Notes: generated by a model not told the origin, from the letters alone. A stretch of DNA of 64,000 nucleotides from Actinomycetes bacterium (GCA_021838445.1 JAKCDU010000001.1:1-64000); one strand, 5' to 3'; positions 1 to 7,403 are shown, counted from the first letter of the stretch. Numbers and translations: made by a program.

Positions 1-358
1 TGCTCAGGGAACCGCCGGATGTGATCCAACGATGACCTCAGAAAGGTGAGCCCTCTTCAATACTCCCACCCATCATACAAGATATTGTATGCAACAGTTG
101 ACAGCGGAGACCCGACCGCCATCTCGCAATGTGAGACCTTCGAGAAGGCGATCTTCCGGGGCCACGAGAGCACCGAGATCGCCATGAAGCTCGCCCCGAC
201 CGGTGCCACCGTCGCCCCGACCACCGAGACCGTCGGGAGCAGACAGGGTTCCCGGCCGGTCCCGTGGTTCCACTGGAGGGTGCGGGGCCGGCCGGGATCA
301 CAGGTCTGCGCGGCCGGGCGGGCTTCGAGATGAGTCACCGCCCGGCCCCGCAGCAGAC
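1..358. other. No supported gene
   Basis: Short overlapping open frames exist on both strands, but none has a recognisable domain, a convincing ribosome site or a hydrophobic or charged pattern typical of a real protein. The only ordered element I see is the palindrome at 75-90. The stretch may be the end of a gene or element whose body lies upstream of the window. Confidence 0.4.
75..90. promoter_or_regulatory. 16-bp palindrome ATACAA-GATA-TTGTAT
   Basis: Six-base perfect arms ATACAA and TTGTAT flank GATA in otherwise GC-rich DNA. The arrangement resembles operators of GntR-type regulators (general knowledge), but no regulator or target gene is visible next to it, so its role is open. Confidence 0.3.
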
Positions 359-655
359 CTAGCTCACCGGACGCTTGACCCGATAGTGGACGGGCAGGCG
401 GTCCGTACGCCAGCCGCAATCACACGGCTCGTAGTGTTCGTCGTCGGCGTCGTCCTCCCAAGCCCGGAAGCCGTTCCAGCCAAGTGGCATCTGCGACATG
501 TCTCGGAACGGGCACGTCGGATCAAGGTGTGGCCGGACGCGGTTGTGGGCCACGACTCGTCCTTCGGGCAGCGAGCGACGGGGCAGACCAGAGAGGTACC
601 GCTTGGTGCTGCGTGATCGGTGAAGATCCGTCGTCGCGGTGCGGTCTGGGCTCAT
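359..655 (-). CDS. Small hypothetical protein with CGW motif
   Basis: A 98-residue soluble protein of unknown function. The start is chosen because AAGGAGG sits 7 bases before the ATG on the minus strand, one of the best ribosome sites in the window. The N-terminal half is basic (Arg-rich). The C-terminal half is acidic then aromatic, with a Cys-Asp-Cys-Gly-Trp segment followed by a His-Tyr-Arg-Val end, which could hold a metal or form a small beta structure. It is divergent from the gene at 844 and shares the intergenic palindrome at 768-783. No signal peptide or membrane segment is seen. Small genes like this are common in prophages and integrated elements, which fits the mobile character of the region, but that origin is an inference. 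Confidence 0.55.
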   Translation of the reverse strand: MSPDRTATTDLHRSRSTKRYLSGLPRRSLPEGRVVAHNRVRPHLDPTCPFRDMSQMPLGWNGFRAWEDDADDEHYEPCDCGWRTDRLPVHYRVKRPVS

Positions 656-767
656 GAGAAGGCCTCCTTGCGGTCCTCCGGGCAGACCTGGTTGGTCGGT
701 TGACATCCCGGCGGCTTCCACAAGCTGTAGCCAATCATGAGGCGCGGACGCACACCTGTTCGACTGT

Positions 768-783
768 CTATACCCGGGTATAG
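768..783. promoter_or_regulatory. Perfect 16-bp palindrome in divergent intergenic region
   Basis: CTATACCC followed by GGGTATAG, a perfect dyad lying between the divergent genes at 359-655 and 844-1503. The TACCC/GGGTA core recalls CsoR-type metal-repressor operators, though those normally have a spacer between the arms. It probably binds a dimeric regulator; no such regulator gene is adjacent. Confidence 0.45.
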
Positions 784-843
784 GCTCTCGGCGTGCGACG
801 AGGGGAGGGGGCCGCGGTGAGCGGCCTCGCGGGGGGTCGGTAG

Positions 844-1503
844 ATGCCGACTGGCGACCAGCCGGGCGGGACGCCCCCGAACCCTCGTGACGCCAAGCCG
901 GGCCGCGGAACCCCGATGTCTCGCTCGCAGCGAAGGCGCGCCCGGCAGTGGCAGGCCGGTCACGCCCCGTCCGGCTGGCAGCGCCCTCCGGGACAGCCCG
1001 GGCCGCCTCCCGGGTGGTGGATGGCGTCGGATGGGAGGTGGTACCCGCCGAACACCGCCGCGGGTGTGTCTCAGCCGGCTTACTGGCAGCCGCCACGCCA
1101 GCGGGGTCATGGCTGTCTGGGCGCTGTCCTGGGCGCTGTCGGGGCCGTCGTAGCGCTGGTAGTGATAGCGGTCGTCCTGGTGGCCCACGCCGGGACTCCG
1201 GGCCAAGGCACGCCGTCCCACCCCGCGGCCGCTGACGTGTCGGTCACCGCGTGCGGTGTCGACCCGACCGTCCGGCTACCTGAGGCAACCGTCGAGGTTC
1301 ACAACCACTCGTCCGGGACGTCGAACTACACCTACTCGGTGTCGTTCATCAACGCGGCCGGGACGGTCGTCTCCCAAGGCGGGGGACTGGAGGCGGGCAT
1401 AGTCGCAGGCGAGACGGCCGACGAGAAGGTTTACGGCGACACCAGCGCGACCTCACCGCTCACCTGCAAGCTGGTCGACGTCGTGCGACTCGCAGCTCCA
1501 TAG
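844..1503 (+). CDS. Membrane-anchored FxLYD-like exported protein
   Basis: A 219-residue protein, type II membrane topology by inspection. Residues 1-85 are cytosolic, Pro/Gly/Arg-rich and contain Pro-Gly-Trp-Trp-Met-Ala-Ser-Asp-Gly-Arg-Trp-Tyr-Pro-Pro, a Trp-rich motif related to the DUF2510-type N-terminal motif of actinobacterial membrane proteins. One membrane segment follows at about 90-115. The outside part (about 130-219) has alternating hydrophobic residues and an Asn/Ser-rich strand pattern like FxLYD or similar Ig-like domains, with two Cys (in the segments TACGV and LTCKL) placed to form a disulfide. An internal ATG at 916 would drop the first 24 residues. Function is unknown; it likely acts at the outer face of the membrane. 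Confidence 0.6.
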   Translation: MPTGDQPGGTPPNPRDAKPGRGTPMSRSQRRRARQWQAGHAPSGWQRPPGQPGPPPGWWMASDGRWYPPNTAAGVSQPAYWQPPRQRGHGCLGAVLGAVGAVVALVVIAVVLVAHAGTPGQGTPSHPAAADVSVTACGVDPTVRLPEATVEVHNHSSGTSNYTYSVSFINAAGTVVSQGGGLEAGIVAGETADEKVYGDTSATSPLTCKLVDVVRLAAP

Positions 1504-1544
1504 CCACCTCCGACGGTGGCCTTCACTGAAAGGACAGCAACGAC

Positions 1545-2005
1545 GTGGATCTGATATCGGCGCAGCGGACGGTGATGACCTCCTCGCCCGACGACTGGGA
1601 GGTGTTCCAGGTCACCGGCTTCTCCGACCAGGAGCGGCACGGTCACCGGGCGACGTACAGACCCGACGTGACGCTGGAGATGCAGTGGGGCACGGTCGAT
1701 ACCGAGGACTTCACGGAGCATGGACCTCGAACTTCCCTGACCATTCAGCGACGTCGTTCTTCGTCGAGGCGACGTATGGCGGCTCACTCGTCCTCCAGGA
1801 GCTGCTCGTGTGGGTCGACGGCGGTCGCTACGTGCTCCCGGTGCCGAGGATCGTCCAATCCAAGTCAAAAGCGAATCAGGTCGAGTATCACGTCGAGACG
1901 CGACGCCTGATCCTGGCACGGCTTCTTCACGGGCTCGGCGGGGGTTTTCCAGGTCATGATCCTGACCGCGGCGTTGAGCAGGCCGGCTGGTTGGTCGCCG
2001 GTTGA
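1545..2005 (+). pseudogene. Frameshifted small soluble protein
   Basis: Two overlapping frames read as one protein of about 150 residues. The first frame, from a GTG at 1545, gives a charged, well-balanced N-terminus through Leu-Glu-Met-Gln-Trp-Gly. The second frame, from about 1700 to 2005, gives the better continuation containing FFVEATYGGSLVLQELLVW and then VDGGRYVLPVPR. The shift lies somewhere in 1695-1745. I do not recognise the family. The break may be a real inactivating mutation or a sequencing or assembly error; the neighbouring gene is also shifted, which makes either a decaying element or a low-quality patch plausible. Confidence 0.45.
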
Positions 2006-2326
2006 CCGCACGGGCCTTCGAAACAGCGCTTGCGGCGCTGGCGTTCGTGCTGGCCATCGCGGGCGGGTACCTCGCTCTTCGCGGGGTTCAGCGGGACACC
2101 ACGGCGTTTGAGGAGGCGGCACAGCTCATGATCGGATTCCCCGGCCGATCGGCCGACGCCCTGCGCTGGGTCATCGCCGGACAGGCTGACCGAACAGCGG
2201 GAGCCCTGAACATCGTTACGGAGTCCCCTCCGGTCGGATCAGAAGGACATTCGCAGGGGTGCGTGGCTGGGCGTGTTCGCAGCAGCCTCGGCGACGGCGA
2301 GCGCCCTTCTCGCCGTTTGGGCCTGA
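2002..2326 (+). pseudogene. Frameshifted small two-helix membrane protein
   Basis: From a TTG at 2002 the frame encodes one membrane helix (LAALAFVLAIAGGYLAL) and an amphipathic Arg/Asp/Ala-rich stretch, TTAFEEAAQLMIGFPG. Near 2236 the open frame turns into low-quality sequence, whereas the next frame encodes a second hydrophobic helix (WLGVFAAASATASALLAVW) ended by TGA at 2324-2326. Joining the two frames gives a plausible protein of about 107 residues with N- and C-terminal membrane segments, so a one-base shift is inferred. The frame begins at the stop of the preceding gene, suggesting translational coupling in the intact ancestor. The family is not recognised. Confidence 0.4.
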
Positions 2327-2333
2327 ACGGTGG

Positions 2334-3949
2334 CTACGCTGCGACCGAGTAGAGGTGCTGGAGCGCCCGCGGGTTTAGGTGCGAGTCCCCCCTCCGACAC
2401 TGAGTTTCGCCCACGGGCTCGGCACTTGATGCGCCCGAAGTCGGGCCGCCGCTTGGCCGTGGGCCGCGTGAGAGCGCGCCGCTGCCCTCCGGGCCGAGGT
2501 GTGACTCGACGGTCACCACCCGGCGTGTTGGGTCGTAGGTGAGCCGGAGCCCGAGGCGGCGGTAGACCTCGGCCTTGTCCTCCGGCGCGGCGCTGGCGAG
2601 CACGTCGAGAAGATTGCCGTGGCCGTTCACCAGCGCGGCGAGCTGGTCGCGAGACAAGCGGCGGCTCTGCTGCCCGGTCGCCCGGCCGAGCTCGATCTCG
2701 GCGGCGAGCCGCTCGGCTTGGACCTCGGCGATCCAGGCGCTGACGGCTGCCGGGTCGGTACCGGCCTCGAGCGCGGCGCGGTAGCGGGCGAGGCGGGTGT
2801 CGCACTCGGCCACTCGGCGCTCCGCTGCCTGGGCCTTGGCCTGGCCGGCGTCGTCGGTCGATGAGGGGGCGGCTTCCAGCGCGTCGAGGGTGGTGTCGAG
2901 CTGGCCGGGGTCGAACACCTGGGCGAGCCAGCCGTTGAGGGGTCCGAGGATCTGGTCCTCGCGCACGTAGACGTTCCTCGGGTGGTCGAGCTGGTTGGCG
3001 ATGGCATACTCGTTCGGGTAGCGGCAGCGGTAGTGGGCGCGCCCGTGGTTGGCGCTTCCCTGCATCCTGCGGTGGCAGAGGGCGCAGACGACGAGGCCGT
3101 GCAGCGCGAACGGCTGGGAGGTGGGCCGCGCCTGGCGCACCACCGAGCGCCGTCGGCCGGCGGCCGTGAGAGTACGCACAGCCCGGAACTGCTCGTCGGG
3201 CAGGAGCGGCTCGTGGGTGAGCCCTCGGAGACGATCCAGGCGTCCTCGTCGTTCCAGCGCATCTTGCTCACGTGGCCGAGCGCGACGTCCTCGACGTCGA
3301 GGAGCACCTCGTCGCGGCGCTGGCGGTTCCACACCTGGCGTCCGGTGTAGCGCGGGTTGGCGAGGATCGCCCGCACCGCCATCTTCGACCAGGCAAGGCC
3401 CTGCCGATGGGGATTGCGGGCCTGGGCGTGGGCGGAAGGACAGGCGATGCCGTCGCGGGTCAGCCCTTCGGCGATGGCGTACAGGCCACGGCCGGCGAGG
3501 TACTCGTTGAAGATGCGGCGTACCACCGGAGCCGCGTCCGGGTCCGGCTCCAGGCGGTGGAGGCGCTGGCCGACGGCCACCTTGCCGGGGTTGGGGTGCG
3601 GCCCGGCGTCGGCCAGTTGGTAGCCGCAGGGCGGGCGGCCGCCGAGGAAGCGCCCCTCGGTGCGGGACTGTGCGGCCATGGCGGCGTGGACCCGGACCTT
3701 GATGCGGTTGCGCTCGCCCTTGGACATCCCGCCGTAGAGCGACATCACGAGGTCATGCGCGTCCGATCCCGGGTCGATGGCGCCTCCCACCTCGGGCACC
3801 CACAGCTCGACGCCGTAGTGGGCGAACACGGGGAAGGTGAGGCCGAACTGGTTGCCATAGAAGGCGCGGGCGGGCTCGCCGATGACGACCGCCTCGAAGC
3901 CGCGGTCCGGCCGGGCCAGCGCATCGAGGAGCGAGGCCGCTTCGCTCAC
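2334..3949 (-). pseudogene. Large serine recombinase, 5'-truncated and frameshifted
   Basis: The remnant belongs to the actinobacterial large serine recombinase family. From 3949 to about 3220 one frame encodes the end of the resolvase catalytic domain (VIGEPARAFYGNQF, then GMSKGERNRIKVRV) and the recombinase domain (FLGGRPPCGYQLADAGPHPNP; ANPRYTGRQVWN). Near 3215-3220 the coding sense moves to another frame that continues with the zinc ribbon (CALCHRRMQG ... YRCRYPNE) and a coiled-coil region to a stop at 2334. The N-terminal part of roughly 70 residues that carries the catalytic serine is absent: upstream sequence is already the promoter of the toxin-antitoxin pair at 4046. Both defects make it inactive. 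Its last codons read through repeat copy A, so that repeat lies in the 3' end of the recombinase gene. Confidence 0.8.
2384..2400 (+). repeat. tRNA-3'-end-like repeat, copy A
   Basis: AGTCCCCCCTCCGACAC. The same 15-17 bases recur at 4759-4773 and 5513-5529, and a diverged version at 7412-7428. The preceding GTGCG resembles a T-loop, so the element looks like the 3' part of a tRNA, the classic landing site of integrases, but no matching 5' acceptor strand is present. Confidence 0.6.
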
Positions 3950-4014
3950 CTCAGATCACGGACGCCGATCCGGCCGCGCACCCGCGAACGGTATCGATCA
4001 CCACGGAGCCTCCA

Positions 4015-4027
4015 CAGTAGTACACTG
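4015..4027. promoter_or_regulatory. Operator/-10 region of vapBC-type module 1
   Basis: CAGT-AGTAC-ACTG is a short dyad overlapping a TACACT -10 box at 4021-4026, about 20 bases before the antitoxin ATG. Toxin-antitoxin operons of this kind are normally repressed by the antitoxin or the complex at such a site. Confidence 0.4.
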
Positions 4028-4045
4028 ACTGCGGAGGTAATACCG

Positions 4046-4273
4046 ATGATCACCACGGTCAATCCGAAGGGCCAGGTCACCATCCCCGAGCCGCTGCGCG
4101 ACCGGTACGGATTCCCGCCAGGCACGAAGGTCGTATGGCTGGAGCGCGACGGCGACCTCATCCCCAAGCCACTCCTGTCGGTCGAGCAGCTGCGTGGGCG
4201 CTTCAAGGGGGGCGAGCTGACGAAGATGCTGCTGGAGGAGCGCGCCCGGGACCGCAAGCACGAGGATGGCTGA
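4046..4273 (+). CDS. vapB: AbrB/SpoVT-type antitoxin (VapB-like)
   Basis: A 75-residue antitoxin. Residues 1-45 form a swapped-hairpin AbrB domain, shown by VNPKGQVTIPEPLRDRYGFPPG and the following beta strands; this part should bind the promoter. The C-terminal Leu/Arg/Glu-rich tail should wrap around and inhibit the toxin. The ATG at 4046 has CGGAGG 8-9 bases upstream. The last 8 bases overlap the PIN toxin start at 4266, the usual arrangement that keeps antitoxin ahead of toxin. The pair sits right where the serine recombinase is truncated, so its arrival may have removed the recombinase 5' end. Confidence 0.85.
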   Translation: MITTVNPKGQVTIPEPLRDRYGFPPGTKVVWLERDGDLIPKPLLSVEQLRGRFKGGELTKMLLEERARDRKHEDG

Positions 4274-4685
4274 TCGAGTCGTCCTCGACGCTCACGCGGT
4301 CCTCGTCTTCCTCGGCGAGGAACCCGGTTGGGCCGAGGTCGAGGAGATCCTGCAGACCGGCGAGCCGTGGATGACGCTCGTCAACCTCGGAGAGGTCACC
4401 TACATCCTTGAACGCGCCTCCGGCGCCGGAGCCGCCGACGAGGTGTGGGCGAACCTCCGGGCGGAGAGCCGGCCCGGCGCGGTGCCAGTTCGATGGGTCG
4501 ACGTCGACGACACCCTCGTGCGCCGGGCGGCGTCCATCACGGCGCGAGGAGGGCTCAGCTACGCCGACGCCTTCGCCGCCGGAGCCGCGTCGGTGCTCGA
4601 CTGCCCGGTGCTCACCGGCGACCCGGAGTTCCGGGTGGCCGAGGAGCTCGGGGTGACGGTCCGCTGGCTCGGGCACCGGGCATAG
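4266..4685 (+). CDS. vapC: PIN-domain ribonuclease toxin (VapC-like)
   Basis: A 139-residue PIN-domain protein, expected to be a Mg-dependent RNase that cleaves tRNA or other RNA when not held by its antitoxin. All four acidic positions of the active site are present: Asp8 (VVLDAH), Glu43 (NLGEV), Asp101 (LSYADAF) and Asp119 (LTGDPEF). Length and layout match intact family members, so it looks functional. It overlaps the AbrB-type antitoxin gene by 8 bases. Repeat copy B lies about 75 bases after its stop. Confidence 0.9.
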   Translation: MADRVVLDAHAVLVFLGEEPGWAEVEEILQTGEPWMTLVNLGEVTYILERASGAGAADEVWANLRAESRPGAVPVRWVDVDDTLVRRAASITARGGLSYADAFAAGAASVLDCPVLTGDPEFRVAEELGVTVRWLGHRA

Positions 4686-4758
4686 CGCCCTTTGCCGGGT
4701 TGCTCATCCTGCCAGCGCCAGCTCCGTGCGCAGCACCAGCGTGGGTATCGAGTACGGA

Positions 4759-4773
4759 TCCCCCCTCCGACAC
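4759..4773 (+). repeat. tRNA-3'-end-like repeat, copy B
   Basis: TCCCCCCTCCGACAC, identical to the core of copies A and C, followed by CCGA as in copy C. It separates toxin-antitoxin module 1 from module 2. Confidence 0.6.
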
Positions 4774-4848
4774 CGATGTGAAACCTTACGACCCGACCGG
4801 GACCGGGGCCGGGTTTCAGGTGCGCATTCTGCCAGTCTTGACGGTTTG

Positions 4849-5184
4849 TCAGAGGCCGAGCACCAGCCGAAGCCCATCGTCGAGCGACCTGGATTCCAGA
4901 GCGGGCAGGTCCGCAACGTGGTCAACCAGTTGGTCGCGATCTAATGTGAACATTGCTGTCACGTTGACCACGGAAGGCTTGGGCAGCAGGTCGTCTGGCA
5001 GCGTCACGTTCCCCGGCTCACGGCCCAGCCGAGTATTCGACGTGATTGCGGCCACGATCACAGTGTCGATCCGAGACCGGTTGAAGCGGTCGGATGAGAT
5101 CACGACGGCGGGCCTGCGGTACCCGGGCGACGAACCGATTGGATTGCCGAAGTCGGTCCACCAGACTTCTCCGCGTGCTACCAC
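4849..5184 (-). CDS. mazF: MazF/PemK-type mRNA interferase toxin
   Basis: A 111-residue MazF-fold endoribonuclease. Evidence is the N-terminal GEVWWTDFG strand, the hallmark GYRRPAVVISSD segment that forms the RNA-binding beta sheet, the AAITSN strand with the catalytic-site Thr/Ser, and the GNVTLP and SVVNVTAMFTLD segments. It should cut mRNA at short sequence motifs. Its ATG lies 4 bases past the stop-codon end of the RHH antitoxin gene (7-base overlap), so translation is coupled. Repeat copies B and C flank the pair. Confidence 0.9.
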   Translation of the reverse strand: MVARGEVWWTDFGNPIGSSPGYRRPAVVISSDRFNRSRIDTVIVAAITSNTRLGREPGNVTLPDDLLPKPSVVNVTAMFTLDRDQLVDHVADLPALESRSLDDGLRLVLGL

Positions 5185-5423
5185 TCCCAGCCGCCGGAGT
5201 CGATCATGGACCGAGCTGCCGCCGATGATTCGGGGGCCGTCCGTTCCTTGCCGTGTTCGGCGGCCAGTTCGTTGAGTCGCACGGTGACCGGGTCCGGGCC
5301 GATGTCCTGGAGGTACTTGGTCAGAGCGCGTGCGTAGAGCTGGGAGCGGTTCACCCCAAGCTGCTGGGCCGCCTGCTCGGCACGCTCGTAGAGGTCGTCC
5401 GGCAGGGACACGGCTGTCTTCAC
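5178..5423 (-). CDS. mazE: Ribbon-helix-helix antitoxin
   Basis: An 81-residue RHH/CopG-type antitoxin. The start is set at a GTG at 5421-5423 because the conserved strand KTAVSLPDDLYERAEQAAQQ begins immediately after it; a longer reading would add 30 residues that run through the operator. The second helix, NRSQLYARALTKYL, completes the DNA-binding fold. The C-terminal acidic and Ser/Ala-rich tail should neutralise MazF. Autoregulation is expected at the direct repeat 5432-5447, 9 bases upstream. Confidence 0.8.
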   Translation of the reverse strand: MKTAVSLPDDLYERAEQAAQQLGVNRSQLYARALTKYLQDIGPDPVTVRLNELAAEHGKERTAPESSAAARSMIDSGGWEW

Positions 5424-5431
5424 GCCCCTTA

Positions 5432-5447
5432 GTATAACTGGTATAAC
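5432..5447. promoter_or_regulatory. Operator of RHH/MazF module: direct repeat GTATAAC
   Basis: GTATAAC occurs twice (5432-5438 and 5441-5447), separated by two bases, right before the antitoxin start on the minus strand. Paired heptamers with 9-bp periodicity suit an RHH dimer-of-dimers. The AT-rich unit also supplies a TATACT-like -10 box. Confidence 0.55.
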
Positions 5448-5512
5448 CACGGATTCAATCAGTCCCTCGGGGGTCTGAGTCCGAATACGGCTTCGCGTGT
5501 CGCAGGTGGGCA

Positions 5513-5529
5513 AGTCCCCCCTCCGACAC
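5513..5529 (+). repeat. tRNA-3'-end-like repeat, copy C
   Basis: AGTCCCCCCTCCGACAC, identical over 17 bases to copy A. It lies between the RHH/MazF module and the next PIN/AbrB module. Confidence 0.6.
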
Positions 5530-5578
5530 CGAACGAACGTTCGGTCATCTAAGATGAGTATGGCTATAGGAGGGTCCA

Positions 5579-5983
5579 GTGTCGAGCGGTCGAGGTCCTC
5601 GGGCCAATCTCCCCTTCGGTCCTTTGAGCATGGTCACCGAGGTGGCTGCTTGGGATGGCGTTGGCGCCCCGCCGACTCAGCCTGGCCACCGTCCTGACGC
5701 GGTCAGGCGCCCAGCAAGGAGAGACCTCCTGTCCTGCCGCGCCGGCGCCATCCCGCGTAGCTCCGCGGCGCAAGAACCCATCTGCGTCGCGCAGGTGATC
5801 GGCTACGCGTTGCGGTCAGCGATCGTCGACGCTCGCGTAGCGAGTGAGGCGGTCGTCATAGCTCAGCAGCCGCCCGCCCAGCTCATGAGCAGTAGCCACG
5901 ACGATCGCGTCAGGCAAGCGCAGACGGTCATGGCGAGCGCGGAGTTCGGCGGCACGCTCGGCCGTCCTCGCGTCAAGGGGTGA
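5579..5983 (+). other. Possible truncated gene start behind a complete promoter
   Basis: The sequence from 5534 has a 10-bp palindrome CGAACGTTCG, a TAAGAT -10 box at 5550-5555, AGGAGG at 5568-5573 and a GTG at 5579, so a gene start is well signposted. The frame stays open for 134 codons, but beyond about residue 55 it runs antisense to the PIN toxin gene at 5816-6202 and loses protein-like character. I read it as the 5' remnant of a gene whose body was displaced by the toxin-antitoxin module. Function unknown; nothing else is seen in 5530-5815. Confidence 0.3.
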
Positions 5984-6202
5984 CTCGCTAATGCCCATTG
6001 CAGCGACCGCCTCACGGGCATCCCGGATGCGGCCCACACGTGCGAAGGCCACCATCGCCTCGCTGTAGGCGCTCGCCGGAGCGACGAGGTTGGTCGACGC
6101 CTCGTCAGCGGCTTCGACATCGTCGACAGCGCGCTGATGGTGATCGTCTGCATCGTCGAGCAGCCCGATGAGAACGCTGCAGTCGAGGATCAGCGTTCCC
6201 AC
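5816..6202 (-). CDS. vapC: PIN-domain ribonuclease toxin (VapC-like), second copy
   Basis: A 128-residue PIN-domain protein with the active-site acids Asp7 (LILDCS), Glu48 (AYSEAM), Asp98 (LPDAIVVATA) and Asp116/117 (LLSYDDRL). It should be a Mg-dependent RNase. It shares little sequence with the PIN toxin at 4266-4685, so the two are separate acquisitions rather than a duplication. The gene overlaps the AbrB-type antitoxin by 13 bases. Confidence 0.9.
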   Translation of the reverse strand: MGTLILDCSVLIGLLDDADDHHQRAVDDVEAADEASTNLVAPASAYSEAMVAFARVGRIRDAREAVAAMGISESPLDARTAERAAELRARHDRLRLPDAIVVATAHELGGRLLSYDDRLTRYASVDDR

Positions 6203-6420
6203 TCGTCCCGCAGCTGGTCAAGTTCTCCTGGTCGGTAGATCCCGGTTGCGATGCCGGCGTGGCGACGTACCCGGGAGCCCCGAGCTGCTATGAGGATCTC
6301 GCCGGTGCCAACCGGTCGCACCGTCACTTCGTCGCCCGGTTGGAGTCCTGCGGCCCGCAGGGCGGCCACGGGAAGCGTCACCTGGTTCTTGGAGGACACC
6401 CTCGTCGTGGCCTTTGCCAT
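6190..6420 (-). CDS. vapB: AbrB-type antitoxin, second copy
   Basis: A 76-residue antitoxin with an AbrB/MazE-type DNA-binding domain: TTRVSSKNQVTLPVAALRAAGLQPGDEV and then beta strands ending in the EILIAARG segment. The C-terminal GIYRPGELDQLRDEWER tail is the toxin-binding part. Its ATG overlaps the TAA stop (TAATG) of the long frame of the upstream GNAT gene, so if that frame is translated the antitoxin would be coupled to it. No strong Shine-Dalgarno is seen. Confidence 0.85.
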   Translation of the reverse strand: MAKATTRVSSKNQVTLPVAALRAAGLQPGDEVTVRPVGTGEILIAARGSRVRRHAGIATGIYRPGELDQLRDEWER

Positions 6421-7256
6421 TACACGATAAAAGTAAAGGGGCCTTCACCCGCCGATCCTGAATCCGCCAGCGGTGCACGCTGGTTGCCCCAGTGAGCGCG
6501 CCGGCAGCGTGAGGACATGCATCGCGAACGCGCTGGTAGCGCTCGTAGATCACGCGCGAGTCCAACGTCGCGGTCTCGGTCGGCTCCAGCGCGACGGCCC
6601 TGGTGACCGGGGGCAGGAACGGAGCGCCTCCGCCGACGACGATCGGATATCGGACCTGCGTAGCTCGTCGACCAGCGCGAGATCAATCGACGCAGCCCGC
6701 CGCGGGCCCAGGCGCAACAGGTCGGTGGCGTGGCCTGACGGGCAGTGAAGAACTGCTCGGTGTCGTGTTCCTCGAACCGGTCGACCTCGACGCAGCCCAG
6801 CCTCGCGGCGAGCCGAATGGAGCGTTGGTTGGCGGTCTGGGTGCTCAGCACGACCGGTTCGCCTGGCAGGACGCTGACGAGCCAGTCCAGCGTGGCGGTG
6901 CAGGCCTCGAGGGCGCAACCGTAGCCCCATGCCTCGGGGAGGAACATGTAGCCGAGCTCGACCTCGTTGGCTTCGGGACGTCGGTGGTCGGATCGGGACG
7001 ATTGGCGCCGGTCGAAGGTGACCACACCGACGGCCGCGCCGGCGACCTCGACCACGAAGAATCCGGGACGTGAGCCGGGCACCTCGGCCACCGCGACCTC
7101 GAGATCCTGGCGTGGCCGCGGCCCACCCAGGTAGGCACCCACCTCAGGCGAGGCGGGCAACTCGATGACCGCTGCACGATCCCGGGCCTCCGCAGCACGG
7201 AGCGCCGGCCGCCCGGTGTGGATGGGCGTTGGCGGCCAGGCGACTGGTCCGGTCAT
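6420..7256 (-). CDS. GNAT acetyltransferase with aberrant C-terminus
   Basis: Residues 1-175 are a RimJ/RimL-like GNAT domain: GRPALRAAEARDRAAV at the start, then ELGYMFLPEAWGYGCALEA with the acetyl-CoA loop, LSTQTANQRSIRLAARLG and RFEEHDTEQFF near the normal end of the family. It should transfer an acetyl group to a small molecule or protein N-terminus. After that the frame runs a further 100 residues over a RibD/DHFR-like remnant read in the wrong frame, giving an Arg-rich tail. The natural GNAT stop appears lost by a deletion that joined the two genes. The enzyme part may still fold. Confidence 0.65.
   Translation of the reverse strand: MTGPVAWPPTPIHTGRPALRAAEARDRAAVIELPASPEVGAYLGGPRPRQDLEVAVAEVPGSRPGFFVVEVAGAAVGVVTFDRRQSSRSDHRRPEANEVELGYMFLPEAWGYGCALEACTATLDWLVSVLPGEPVVLSTQTANQRSIRLAARLGCVEVDRFEEHDTEQFFTARQATPPTCCAWARGGLRRLISRWSTSYAGPISDRRRRRRSVPAPGHQGRRAGADRDRDVGLARDLRALPARSRCMSSRCRRAHWGNQRAPLADSGSAGEGPFTFIV
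6520..6722 (-). pseudogene. RibD/dihydrofolate-reductase-like C-terminal remnant
   Basis: Two frames within 6520-6722 together spell the C-terminal end of a RibD_C/DHFR-type reductase: a Val-Asp-Glu-Leu-Arg segment, then, after a frame change, YPIVVGGGAPFLPPV with the nucleotide-binding glycines, and ATLDSRVIYERYQRV as the usual last strand. The N-terminal two thirds are missing. It is fused onto the 3' end of the GNAT gene. Confidence 0.55.
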
Positions 7257-7403
7257 GTTGGGCGTGCGGGCGCACGCACGGCGCCGCCGAGCAGCCCAGT
7301 AGCCGGCCCCACGGGTAGGGACTGCGGGGCGAATTCGCCATGCAGAAGAATGCAGCTCGGGCGGTCAGGGGAGTAGGAGGTAGGGGAGTGAGAAGCGTGG
7401 ACC

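Noticed and set aside
2341-2400. Possible tRNA gene ending at repeat copy A
   Set aside because: The 3' part resembles a T-arm and acceptor end, but no complementary 5' acceptor strand, D-arm or anticodon stem is found in the preceding 90 bases; the same holds for copies B, C and D.
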